Shown here piece by piece: positions 32,851-44,725 of a stretch of 64,000 nt of DNA. Each line of letters begins with the position of its first letter. Position 1 is the first letter of the stretch. The DNA comes from Acestrorhynchus altus (taxonomy: Eukaryota; Chordata; Actinopteri; Characiformes; Acestrorhynchidae). The stretch covers positions 8,458,468 to 8,522,467 of the forward strand of contig CM067512.1 in the NCBI GenBank assembly GCA_034509495.1, read 5' to 3'. The notes beneath the pieces were generated by a model. It saw only the letters and a program-made list of their open reading frames with translations. It had not been told where the DNA came from and did no database searches. A program made the translations under genes and the position numbers.

Positions 32851-34982
32851 CTGTTCAACAACACAGAACACAGCCGGTCACCAGTGCGCACCTCTCCACC
32901 CCGTCATTTGCTCAACTTTAATAAAGATCTGATCATGACTCATTAGTTCAAAGCCGTTTCGGGATTAGGGTCAGACATTTCAATATTAATATTTTAATCC
33001 CAATCTTCAATTATCTGCCTCATAACGACAATAATAGTTTTACATGTTACAGATGAAACTGCGCTGTAATAAGATTTACAAAATGATCATGAAGCACAGT
33101 GTGAGACACACCTGCTAACATTCACATATTATTTATTTTCACCCCATAGTTTTACCTAATTTATGTCTTTGAATCAAGCAGGATGCAGTCAGTCTAACTA
33201 CTGTAGAAGAAAAATAACAGAACTCAGTGTAAAAACATATTACAGCTGTCCAGCAATTTATTTATGTTTATGAATGGACCAATAGAATAGAAATAGAAAT
33301 GCTCAATAATTGCTTAGAATAAAACCTGACTTCCACTAAATGGATTTCATATATATATATATAATGATTTTTGTTTTCTTCTGAGTGGCAAACATTCCTT
33401 TCCAGACTTTATTTTGATCACTGACACACTTTACTCAACTTCAACTTCAGGATCACATCCTGCTACATTTCCCTCCTGTGTTTTCTGTACTTGTACGTTT
33501 TCATTTTTTGCAATTTTTGTTCGTTTATAAAACATTATTTTTAACATGAGCCATCATTTCAAATAAAGCCTTAAACTAAAACAAATCACCTGTATTTTGC
33601 TCTGTACTGATCAGTATTTTCGTCTCTCACCTTTACAGTCTGAGTAATATTTCCCAGTCTGAGTAAATCCACTCAAACTTTGCTTTCTGATTACAGATCA
33701 TTTCCTTTTCCTCCCTTTCCTTCTTTCAGACCCTCAGTCTATCACACGACCTTGTCCCACACGAGGCAGGACAGACTGACAGATTTAAGGATCTGATTGC
33801 AGGCTTTGCCCACCTCGAGGACGACTTCTCTTCATTTTCCCATCCAGGCGGGAGACAAAGCTATGCAACATCCAAAGAAAAAACAATTAAAGCCCTTCGA
33901 TCTCTGACTGCGGCGCAGCCGCGGCGCTGGATAATGGGGCAGACCGGCCCATGGTGGACAGGTCGATATCCTATTATCGAACTGAGTATATCTCTTTCAG
34001 GCAGCTTGCAAACTCCTCCTCAACATCTAAATTATAGGGGCAAATTTCGGATAATTACACGATTTAAACCTATTATACTTATTAAGGGAGATATTGATCA
34101 GCAGAGTCGAAAAGCTCCTGAAGCCCCTTCCCTCAGAAATGTTCTGATTTCTTATAAAAACGAAGACAAATCTGGGTTTTTTTCGTTTCATTTTCGTTCA
34201 TCAGAATAAACTGATCTAATGTAAAAAAAAGAGCTAATGTTGAAAGATTTCATGATTTAAATGAAACCAGATCACCACACAATTCACAGATAATAGAGAA
34301 GTTTATATTTAATTCCCTTTCAGACGCTTCTTCCCACAGCTCACTCCTTTACACTCTTTTACACTCCTTTACACTCTTTAACACACTCCAGTGATCTGGG
34401 AACAGCTTAATATCTCTCTCACCTGTGCTCGGGGATTAAGATCCAATCAAAAGTATGAATGAAACTCGTCTAAAGCCGCCCTGCGTCCACTTTTCTACTT
34501 TTCATCTTTGCCTCCAGACTCTTTATAACTTTGTTTCCAGGCCCTGGGGGCGGGTCTGCTATTCAGCACCCTTCCTTTGCGTTTGGATCACCACAGGACG
34601 GTCCACCCCGCCTCAAACACTTACTGAAGATCCCGGGCGCTTTGCGGGCCTCGTAGTCCTCCGGTTGACCCTTCAGCCCGTCCCGGTTCTCCGCGCCGTA
34701 CGGGAGCTCGCCGCCCGCGCGGCTCAACGGTTGCCGCTTGCTCGTGAACTTGTTGGGGTCCAGGATGTCCAGCACGGAGAAGGAGGTGGTCCGGTGGGAA
34801 GCGGGGAGCGCCTCGAGCCGTCCGACCCCGTCCCGTCCGTCGGCCTGCGGCGCCACCGGCGGCGGCTCGCGTTTGTCCCCGCGCGCGTCCGGCGCGCTGT
34901 CCGGAGGGGCGGTCACGATCACAGCGGTCTGTGCGGGCGGGTCGATGGACAGCTCGCCCGACTGCGCTTTATCCCTGTTCAT
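32075..34982 (-). CDS. nkx1-1: NK1-class homeobox transcription factor Nkx1-1, complete, two exons
   Basis: Exon 1 (34982-34625) and exon 2 (32850-32075) join in frame to give 377 residues and TGA. The ATG at 34982 is the first in frame. Residues 68-76 (FSVLDILDP) are an eh1-like motif of the kind that recruits Groucho/TLE co-repressors. Residues 162-178 are acidic, 201-207 are poly-Gln, and 224-283 are the homeodomain (ARTAFTYEQLVALENKFKST, ending KIWFQNRRTKWKK) with Q50 and N51. The tail is Gly/Pro-rich. NK1 proteins are nuclear DNA-binding regulators active mainly in the developing nervous system and mesoderm. The paralogue is assigned from the neighbour uvssa, which also flanks NKX1-1 in human. 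Teleost nomenclature uses nkx1.2-like names for related genes, so the symbol is less certain than the class. Confidence 0.93.
32851..34624 (-). other. nkx1-1: nkx1-1 intron (1.8 kb)
   Basis: The ends are GTAAGT and GAACAG. The part 33700-34080 stands out: it is repeat-free, includes GC-rich ACTGCGGCGCAGCCGCGGCG and many GATATC/TAAT-like cores, and may be an intronic enhancer. The remainder is AT-rich. Confidence 0.6.
34625..34982 (-). CDS. nkx1-1: nkx1-1 coding exon 1 (residues 1-120)
   Basis: It begins MNRDKAQSGELSIDPPAQTA and contains the eh1-like FSVLDILDPNKFTSKRQ. The donor is GTAAGT at 34624-34619, after GIF and one base of a split Lys codon. The open frame runs on into the intron for 20 codons, which are not used. 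Confidence 0.92.
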
Positions 34983-35070
34983 GGCTTTCGCCCCGCACTC
35001 CTCTTTTCCTTCTGTTCTTTATCTGCTCTCACTCCACCGACGGCATCGCGCTCGCGATGATGCTTTAAGC

Positions 35071-35071
<1 letters not shown>

Positions 35072-35115
<44 letters not shown>
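35072..35115. repeat. GT microsatellite in the nkx1-1 5' UTR/promoter
   Basis: An uninterrupted GT dinucleotide run of about 44 bases lies 90 bases upstream of the nkx1-1 start codon. On the transcribed strand it reads as an AC/CA tract. It probably falls in the 5' UTR or the core promoter. Confidence 0.95.
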
Positions 35116-35116
<1 letters not shown>

Positions 35117-35392
35117 TACTGGGATGCACCTGTTTCTGTGCGCTCCTGCCGCTCCAGGAGCTCAGAGCTGACGGGTTGGATGGTGGTCTCCCTCTTGCTC
35201 GGCTCCTTTTGGGGGGTTTAACCACCCCCACCTCCCCAACTCCCCTTCGGACCCCCACGCCACCCCCATACGTTTAAGTCACGCGCTTCCTAGCTCTTAA
35301 CCCCCCGCCCCCCCACCCCTCCCCCCACGCGTCTCAGGCGCAGCGCTTTATTTACGCATTCATATTCCGCCGCGGGCCGTAATTGGCTACAA

Positions 35393-35418
35393 ATTAATCC
35401 CGCGCATTAATCCCGCGC
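35393..35418. promoter_or_regulatory. nkx1-1: tandem duplicate of ATTAATCCCGCGC
   Basis: Two perfect adjacent 13-bp copies. Each holds TAATCC, the core bound by K50-type homeodomains (Otx, Pitx, Gsc), overlapping TCCCGCGC, an E2F-like core. They lie about 410 bases upstream of the nkx1-1 ATG, beside the CCAAT box. Confidence 0.5.
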
Positions 35419-38051
35419 CTCTAATGGCCCGATTATCTCCCCGCGCGCGCGCCAGGAGGAGCAGCAGGAGCAGCAGCAGCAGGAGGAGCAGCGGAGGCGG
35501 AGTGAGCGATGATGCGCGCCGTGATCTACGCAGCCCGTCAGTTCCCGTCCCGCGTTAAAGCGCACTGGAGTGGAAAGTCACTAAATAGGCTTATTTCTCC
35601 CTTTTCTTTCTCCCTCCCTTCCATCGAGAGGAGGAGGAGGAGGAGGAGTGCGGCACGAGAAGCAGAAGAGAAAGAGCGGGGAAGCTCGCGCAGTCGTTTG
35701 TAACAGCAACCATCAAAGGAGCATAATTAAGATTTCATCAGATGGAATTGAAGTATCTTTTCCTGCTGCATCCATTTAGACATATTCTATAAAGTTGAAT
35801 TCTGTGTAGAATTGTTTTTCCAGTTTTAGAAAAAAAAACAGCACCTTTATGGAAATCAACAATTAATTTCCCAAACGACTATTTAATTTTTTTACAACTT
35901 TTTAAACAACCTAAAAAGAACATTCCAAACGTATTCCAATTAACCAATTACGTGTCCAAACAACCAATTAACCGGGTAAGCATGAAAGTAACTAATTATC
36001 CAATTACATCAGCTAATGAACACGTCAATTATCCCAAGCCCCGTTTTCGTTCACCATTATTACAGACGCCCACTGAGAAAAAACAACAAAACAAACAAAC
36101 AACCCCCCCCACAAAAAAAAACAAAAAACCAGCAAATTAACGAAAATATGTTGAGTGCTTTATAGATTCGTATTATTCATTACTTTCAATCCACAAAGTC
36201 AAAAAATGACCTGCTCCAACAAGTCCAGCAAGATTGGATTTTCTAGGTCGAGTGGGTGACACACAGCCTACAAGGGCAGATCTTTGCAATTACCGAGTGC
36301 AATGATCCTTTGGAGGGAAGAAATTAAAAGTTGAGGAAAATAATGGCTAAAACAATCAGCTGTAATTTTAGTGGGGATGAACATGATTATCCCATCATGA
36401 GAGGCCCCATGGGAGCTGTGGTCCAAGCTTTCATTTAATACCTATTAGCTCTTAATCACGGCTTCAGAGTGTCCAAACAATGACTTTAATGGGCTTTCAC
36501 TCTCCAGGCTGCAGGGTTTGGGATTTGCTGGCCTGGGAAACTAAAGAATTACAGTTTAAAAACAATAACAAATGGACATTATGAGATTTCTTATCGAGAT
36601 GTCCATATACACACTTATCTTATACTTATATACACTTAAATACGGCAGCTAGATAAAGAGTAATATAGGTGTAATTGAATACACTACTGGTGTGCAAAAA
36701 TATCCAAAATGACATGAAAAGGAGAAAATTCTTAACATTAAATGGAAGTCGATGTAAAAAGATTTTATTCCAAGTCAGTTTGGTGCAAATCTATTGGGCC
36801 ATTCTTCGTGAAATTTTTGACACAATGTAAACATTCAAAAAATGGATAAAGAAGATACGAGACTTTTTTGTGTAATGAAGATGGTCTGCCAATTAGGATC
36901 ACTTAATATGTGTTTACTGTCTTTTCAGCTCATATTTACTAGTGTATATATACATGAGGACACACACTGCAAATAGATTAATTAAACTGGAGACGTCATA
37001 TATTAGTGGGGGTTTCAATCAAAGAAGGGCTTTAACATTCAGGGTCTGACATGATTCTACCATATAACACACTGGCCCACATGACCAGATGCCCCATAAT
37101 ACCTGAATCTCCACCTCTGTCCTCCTAGCTCAATCAAATTATGCAGCATCATTTGTATGCAAATAGTCCCCCATGCTTTACAACCTCTAATAGGTCATGA
37201 ATTGCTTAAAAAGTTCCTCCTGCCTACCCACACCACGGACACACATAAGCTTGTGTTCTACCTTTATGGGGCCTTTCCACTGACTTTCCATTGTATAACT
37301 GTGGTGAAATGATGACTGTTGACCTTTTTACATAAACACTGTTCTTCTTATTCTTATTAAATGTTTGAAAAAAAAAATCAACATTTAACCAGAAATCAAC
37401 ACCACTTTTTCATTTTTTAATTACAAATGGCTGAAGGTGTCCCATCTCTTCTCAACCTGAATGATAATGAAACATCTCACAGCATGTGAAACATGGCTCA
37501 TAATCGCAGCTCCATGTTAAAACAAACACACCGACAGTTAAAAATGACCAGGGGACTAATTCTGTCTTCTTCGAGTCTACATGAGAATCAGAAATGGAAG
37601 CACAAGCTTGGAACTGAGCCAGGCCGCATGTCTTGAGACACTGGGGGAGAAGCCGCAGTGCCATTAATGAGCTTAATTAAGGTTAATGTGCTCCGCTCAA
37701 CCCCCTGATTATTGAATTAATCTGATCACACAAATGAATCATAATTACAATAATTAGAAGCTCAAATAGGATCCATCCACATGGGGACTATCTCTTGCTT
37801 CCCAGGACAGACAGAGATGCTTAAGTAAATGTACATACAAACACACTTACATGCATATACATATTTATACGGCAGAACCAGACCATACTGATGCTGATTG
37901 GAAAGCAGGAGAAGCTTTCATCACTGAGGCAAGGATTTGAAAGGAATGTAGGTGAAAGCAGGTATTTTTTTAAACATTGTCAAGCAACAAATGACTTTGT
38001 AGGGAAGACAACAGCAAGCTGAACACCAGCACTTCTCTTTAGAGAACACTG

Positions 38052-38054
<3 letters not shown>

Positions 38055-38113
<59 letters not shown>

Positions 38114-38136
38114 TTTCTCTCTCTTTTTTTTTTTTT
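38055..38136. repeat. CT microsatellite with poly-T tail
   Basis: About 70 bases of CT repeat with two interruptions run into 13 T residues. The minus-strand Arg-Glu frame across it is an artefact. Confidence 0.95.
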
Positions 38137-40399
38137 ACAACGCTGCTGTAACATTCCCTGTCATTTTGCTGTGCGGATAAAATATTGTGTTCTTAAAGGG
38201 GTCTGAGAAAAGACAGCCTTTAGTGGAAGCAGTGGTGACAATCTAACGATTTTAAATGAGCTCCGAGTGGTAAAAACCTGACAATTCCCCATCACGCTGG
38301 CAGATGATGGTTAAAATGACCAGAAATCAATAATCTGACCGGGTGTCTCCTACTGATAAGGGCAGCCAAGACAATGTTGACTATTAAGCTTGACAGCTTG
38401 AGATATTACACTATTAGTTATGCTATTTTTAATAATCTATAATATTTGCACTATAGTTAATTAATTATACGGGTCAGATAATATCTAAAGCTGAGATGAG
38501 GTAGGAGGGGTCTATTAAGACTGGTAATGAGAAAGGAGAAATCTAATCTAAGGGAAGAGGGGGCTGTGAAGGAGCAAATATATACAACCAGCTATATCAA
38601 ACACAGACTGGAAGGCTAGGGAAGGGAAGAAGAGACGAGGGTGGCACAAAATATATGCAGGTAATGAGGGGAAATTGTTATGGGTGAAAACGGAAATATG
38701 ACTATGAACATATTTGTGAGCAGTGAAAACATCCTAAAAATGTAAGGGTTAAATAGCATTTAAGCCCTTCTGATGCAGTAAATGAATATACCCTATTCCT
38801 TCGGATACACAGACTGTTTATGTAAGGGTTATTTTAAAATGTAAATGGGGTCTCCTGGTAGGAAGGCACTCTCCTGACTCTGCTGTCTGATGCTGAGGCA
38901 GGCCAGCTGGGGGCATGCTTCTCTTTGTACCATAGTCACCTCAGAGAACCTACTTAATGCTCTCACCCAAGAGGACAATTATGAAGGATTAGTGTATATG
39001 AATATGGATAATCATATGTTGAAGATAACTTACATGTGCATCTGACAGGAAAACACAGATGAATAATCTAACCAGAGAAAAACAAACCAAAGCAAAAAAA
39101 ATGTACCCAAACACTGATGGATAAGCTTCTACACTCTCAGAAGGAATGAGTACTAATTTTCAAATACCTCAAGGGTACATCTTTGTTATAACTACTTAGG
39201 GACAATAACTGTACTGTCTTTAGTGTTCAGTTTCCATATCATATGGATTTCCATATCATCATTTTCCAATGAAAAATATGTATCTAAATAACTCAACAGG
39301 AGAAGCCAAAATGTTCTTATCTGTAAATGTAAGGTAATGTAAAATAGGACTAATTAACAGTTAATATTAGAGGATTTCTATTGGTCTGTTCATCCAGAAT
39401 TATTTACACAGTGTACAGAGCAGCTACAGAGTTCAGACCATGGAGTTAATAAAAATGAAGATACATAGTTTTCAACTGACATGGTTGGTTATGACGAGGT
39501 ACATATGGGCACCTGTAAGTGTAGTAACCCTTGTACATAACTGGACCTGTGATGTACCATTGAGGTTACATTTATATTGTTTGTATTCTGGGGAATAAAA
39601 ATGCACCAGTAAACTTTTTACTGACTCTGTAATATTTAGTGATAAGCAAATAAATAAATAAGCTAATAAATAAATTCAAAAAGGTAAATGTCATATATTA
39701 TATATTAATTACATTTAAAATGGCATATTTCGGCTATCATTGTTTTAATGTTAAATGTTAGTAATTTATTAAAATGACTAATTCTAGGTTCTGGACTTCT
39801 GGTTTTCATGCGCTTTAATTCATATGGTAGTAAGTAAAACAAAACTAAAATGACTTGAAATATTTCACTATACATGAATATATCAATCCACAATGTAAGT
39901 ATAACAATTTAATTCAATTTTATTTTATCATATTTTATTCTTTAATGAAATTACAAACTACAAATGACAAAATAATTTTTTCATAATGTTCATCAGTGTA
40001 AGTGGAACTAAGATGGTCATGCTTCTTTTTGATGAGATACAGTTAACTGTGGTGCTTATGTAATGTTAGGGTCGTGCAACCTTGTTGAATAACAAATACC
40101 ATCTATTTGCATAGAGGATACAGTCCTGAGTTATAATGAGTTAATGCCAACCAGAAGGCAATTGGTACCAAAACACTTTTAAAATAAGCATAATGACTCA
40201 AGTTGTAACAAATTCTTGTAACAAATAATTTGTGGTTTGTTCATACTCAGTTTAGGGTGTTATCCCTAATTCCAATGTGTACATAATAAATCAGACATGA
40301 TTGTCTTGTAAAGGCTTTGGCAGTTGTTATAAATTCACCTCCATTGTGAAGCATTGCATCTGTTCTTTTGAAAATAACTGGAGCACACTGGAGACTTCC

Positions 40400-40950
40400 T
40401 TTCAGTGTCCAACATGAACATATCTTCCCTCCATAAGCCTCGCACTCATGGACACCCTTGCACCCATAAGCCTCTCACACTTTATAGTGATGAGAAAAAC
40501 GTCTGCCCTGGGGGCAATCGTTCTGATTTCTGGTCAGAGGGGCCTCAGTTATTGTGTCAGCTTGTGGTTACGGCGCCTCAGTCAATATGCAATACGGTCG
40601 TTTGCCTCACTGATAAACATTCCCAGGCTAGTGAGGCAGGCGGACATATTGATGACAAGCAAGATTTTTCTCACCCATGCGGGGTGGCCCATTTCTCCAC
40701 CTTCCCTCTCCACCGATTGGGGGGATTTATGCACATTGAATGTGGTATCTACTGCTGCACTTGTGGCTCAGGCTTTAAATTGTGCTCCTGTGCTGTGCAG
40801 GAGTTGTTTAAATGCATTGGAACCTGGAGCCCTATAAGCTTAATTAACAGACACAACGTCTGCTGTAAATCCGCTGAGGAATCACACTTTTATGGTAGAG
40901 GGGTGAGAGGGACAGTGCTCCAGGGCGACTGGAAGTTCATAAGAGAGTGA
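40400..40950 (+). other. candidate conserved block with a long open frame (40405-40950)
   Basis: A 181-codon + frame and an overlapping 129-codon frame are both open here, in a region without recognisable repeats. The longer frame ends in a Cys-rich segment (CGIYCCTCGSGFKLCSCAVQ) but has no domain that I recognise, no hydrophobic leader and no obvious neighbouring exons. Stop-codon scarcity in two frames is more typical of a constrained noncoding block than of a gene. It is not called as a CDS. Confidence 0.25.
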
Positions 40951-43707
40951 TCATCTGATCAAACGGTCAATATTCATTGGTGTAGCACCTTTCCAAGAGA
41001 ACAATCACTTCATGCCACACAAAATTCAAAGCATCTGCAAAGACGAAACTGCTTGTGCAATTAACATATAAAGTAATTAACCGAGACAACATTATGTCTA
41101 ACATCATAAAATGTATTGGCTGATGCCTTAGGCATCTCCATTCTAAGAACTGAAGATCAATAGTCTTTTCTTTGTGGTTCATATGTTACGTTTGTGCAAT
41201 ACAGAATTGGCTCAATGTTTTGCAATGAAACTAAACATTATTATAATGCTAGGATCACAAAAACTTCTAAAAGGCACAAAATTAGCTTTTATAAACAATC
41301 AGCCTTTTGCAATATGTAATATGACATCTTCAGCTAAATTATGATTTTTTTAAATTAAGAATTAGTAAACACAGCCTCCCTAGCTAACCAAAACATAACC
41401 TAGCAAACCAAATAAAACACAATATTTTTAATAATCAACCTGGCCTGTGCAAACCTTACAAAGTCAAAGGTCTTACACTTCTTTTGCAGAAGTCTTCCAG
41501 TACTAAATTTGTCTGTCATCTTGCTGCACAGCTTGTTCAAGGAAACTTCACAGGCATGTACCCTAGGGGGTTCTAGACAACTGTCAAAATTTGGGGGGTA
41601 CTGCTTAACTAGGTGGTGCTATAGCAAGCATAAAGTTCCTGTACCCCTAAAAGCTGTTCAATTGACATGACAATTGGCATGGTGCTAATATATGCTGTCC
41701 TGAACCAGTATCAGCAGGTACTTAAATGCCTTAGAATTGGCTGATCACCATGAAACTTGATACACATCTCCAGGGATGGACTCTAGTAGTGAAGTGATAT
41801 AGTGAAGTATGACAGTTATTGGCCACTTGGAGGTACTGCTCACATAAAACACTAAAATGACAATATCTCTCATAGTGCTTAAGTTATACACATGCCGTTG
41901 GCATCAGCTAATGCCAACTGCATTACGCTTCACAGACATGTACCACAGGTATGTACACATGTAAAAACCTGTGCACAAACTACACATGATGTGGTTTCAT
42001 TGAGTGAGTTGAACGGTAGCTGTTGTTTCTAAAGTTATGGATTAGTGCTCTACATTCTGAACATCCTGATGTAATATGTTCCAGCGATGAATGTAGAGGT
42101 CACAGTCAATAATGTGCAAATGCAATGTATAAAAAAATCAATGATTAAATACATTCTGTTGTCTTTACTGTTGGCAATGAAATCTGTTTTTATTCACAGT
42201 AATAAAATAAGTTTTATAAAAAGGGTCGTTTCAATTTTAAAGTGGCAGTGAATTAGCCTAGACCTGGGTTTTAAGGTCTACCAAGAAAACTATCGTTAGT
42301 ATAACTGAACAAAGGGCTCACTTCATGCAGTTAATGGGTCAGTTTATATGGACTTTCTTACTTGTGTGGAACTGGCTACCTTTGACATTCACTACAGTTT
42401 TACATGACTGTGTGCAATCAAAGCTATGGCTTAGAACTACAGTAACTTTATATATACTATTCTGTATTCTGCATTATTATTATACTGCTCTGTATAGTAT
42501 GATGCCTTCATCTTCATCTTTTTCAACTGGAAATAAAGGATATTCATAAATGAGAGAGTGGGCTACAAACTAAAGCAGGAAAATGAAACGTTTGTGTAGA
42601 TGTTTCTTTTTATTATTTTTAAATTACTGAATTGTGTTTGTTACAGAATAAACAGCAACACCAATTTAATCTGGTCTCCCTTAATACAGTGTTTTGTAAT
42701 ACAGCACTCTTTTGGGATATAGGCTAAAGTACAGCCTCCACACGATGGGATTCATTTTAATGTAGCAATGGCTAAGCCTCCCAAAGAAAACAGCATATGT
42801 CCCAGTAAACCCAGTTAAATTTTTGATAATAATATGCTAATTTAGAACATGCCATCATCTTATCGGGTGACTGTAAGGGGTTGGATGGTTGGGCTGGGGG
42901 TGGCTTCAACTGGTGGTAGGAGCCAGTTCCCTCCTGGTAAGTAGATAAGATAAGAAAATCATAAGTGGAGCCAGGAATGAGGGATGACAGGGTTTAAAGG
43001 TGGTGGTGGTGAGTTGTGAAGACTTGGACACATGGACATATATGTGGTCAAGGCACAGATGGAATTTACAGGATATTCGGTTAGGAGGAGGGGCTTCGGG
43101 TATATTTCTCCTATTTGTGTTTGGCTGCAGACATATTATTCTTTGGATGTTGAAAAAAAAACATTGGAAAACCAATGTAACTAAAACAAGACAGAACTGT
43201 TAAAGTAGCTGTGCTTGTATTGACTCTTTAGACTTTCTTAGCCTGTTACAACTGCCCCCTCCACCTGTTACAGTTATCCTGGCTATGGTGTAAGTTATAC
43301 TACTACTGTTTAATGGTTAACAATGCCAGTTTAATGTATTCAGTAATATGAGAGATATATAAATTGTTTTAAGTACTTTATTAACAATTAAAATTTTATT
43401 CAAACACAAGGCTATGCCCCCCCCACCCACCCACAACACCCATAGAAATGTGTGGCAGTGCTATTGCACAGTAGTCATCTCCTTTCACAAATGCTTCCCT
43501 TGTCCATGTCAAATTCAATCAAGCTACTGAAACATCCTAACTATCAGGTTTAGCAACGATAATTAAGACAAGATGTTCTTCTCTGGAGCAATTATATTCT
43601 GACCTGGTAATTGATGCCTGTCAGTAGAGCTACATTACTTACAGTATCAAACCACTTACTTTTAAAGGATTATGAAGCCCACAATGTCAGTAACTCTTAT
43701 TACATTA

Positions 43708-44494
43708 CAGTGAAATACAAAAGTTTGGGCATCCTTATTCAAAATATTTGTTAATAGTTAAGTGAATAAAACTCATCCCTAAAGACATAAAGTTACAGAT
43801 TAAATATTCATCTCAACACTTTAAGCAACATTAGTGTGTTATTTTCTGTTCTATACAATTTTAGATTACACAAAAGGAGGAGCATGCAAAATTTGATTAG
43901 CTTGACAGGGATATAGCTTGTTCATTACGACTGTGAGGAAAGGCAATGTGATGCAAATTTCTTTGCAAAGTTTTAACCTCAAGCCTTTTCCCAAATTTCA
44001 GAAACAAGGAGTTCTTTTAAGCAGCTGTCTTACACTCCAAAATGAAAATATTATGTCCACAAAGCAAGCTATAAGAAGATAGCAAAAGGATTTAATGTAG
44101 CAATTTCCCCAGGTCATAATTAGTTCATAATTAAGAAATGAAAGTTAACAGGAATAGTGGAGGTCAAGCTGAGTTCTGGAACATCAAGAAAACTGCTACC
44201 AAATACATTCAGGAACATTTATCAGACACTGGACTGGCTAAGAAACCTACACAAATAAAATAAAACCATTCCAGAATGTATGCCACAAACATCAGACTTT
44301 TCAAAGGAAAATCCAAAAACACTCTGATGCATTTTGAAAACAAGTCCTGTGAACTGATGTATTTCCAACATAACTTTTGTGGCTGCATGAGCACAGGAAA
44401 AAAAAGGAAGCAGAATTATGAAAAGGACACCCCTTCAACTGTTAGGGATGGTAGTGGATAGAACATGCTTTAGGCTTGTGTTGCAGCCAGTGTA
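43708..44494 (+). mobile_element. Tc1-like transposon remnant, copy 1 (5' half)
   Basis: It starts CAGTGAAATACAAAAGTTTG and GGCATCC, an inverted-repeat terminus, and continues through a long 5' leader. It then enters a decayed transposase frame in + orientation: AAGCTATAAGAAGATAGCAA, AGGTCAAGCTGAGTTCTGGA and TGTTGCAGCCAGTG, which matches the region encoding the AxVAASG-like part. Frameshifts and deletions are frequent. Homology breaks off at the GCCAGTGTATGTACTAACC junction, after the middle of the gene. Confidence 0.65.
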
Positions 44495-44725
44495 TGTACT
44501 AACCAAATCAAATAAAATCAAATAAAATGTATTTGTACATCACTTTCTGCCACTGTTAAAACAAGACGGCAAGTAATTCGACAGAAGATCAACAACAAAT
44601 AAAACTCAAAACTCCTGATGAGCAAACATAAAGCAACAGCAGGAAGAAAAAAATCCCTCAGGGGTGGAGGAACAAAAAATGGGAGGAACTATGACTCACA
44701 AGGGGGGGACCATCCACCACTGTTC
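44495..44725 (+). repeat. interspersed repeat tail fused to the Tc1 remnant
   Basis: AACCAAATCAAATAAAATCA, then TGTATTTGTACATCACTTT, AACAGCAGGAAGAAAAAAAT and GACTCACAAGGGGGGGACCA resemble the 3' part of a widespread fish retroposon. The first 45 bases also follow the second Tc1 copy at 46590. Confidence 0.45.

Larger units (their letters stand above)
34600..35720. promoter_or_regulatory. nkx1-1: CpG-rich island and promoter region of nkx1-1
   Basis: CpG dinucleotides are dense from exon 1 out to about 35,700, in contrast with the AT-rich surroundings. Read on the minus strand there is a CCAAT box (35386-35382, ATTGG on +). The island also holds the tandem ATTAATCCCGCGC units. I see no convincing TATA box, so a CpG-type promoter with dispersed starts is likely. 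GAG- and CAG-rich runs at 35453-35490 and 35628-35650 add purine-rich low complexity. Confidence 0.6.
35720..43700. other. gene desert upstream of nkx1-1, proximal part
   Basis: No gene is recognised. A CT microsatellite is at 38055-38136. The stretch 36690-36880 has the look of a decayed interspersed repeat. A block at 40400-40950 is unusually open in two frames. The part at 41500-41830 (GTGCTATAGCAAGC, CCATGAAACTTGATACACAT) resembles a fish interspersed repeat. The remaining sequence is AT-rich, with several TAAT-dense patches (for example 36290-36520 and 37620-37760) that could be regulatory. Confidence 0.5.

Noticed and set aside
34455..35277. 201- and 179-codon + strand frames over nkx1-1 exon 1
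   Set aside because: They are shadows of the GC-rich exon and of the GT satellite. No family was recognised, and the minus strand holds the conserved eh1-like motif and donor site.
37921..38154. Arg-Glu repeat frame
   Set aside because: It is a translation of the CT microsatellite.
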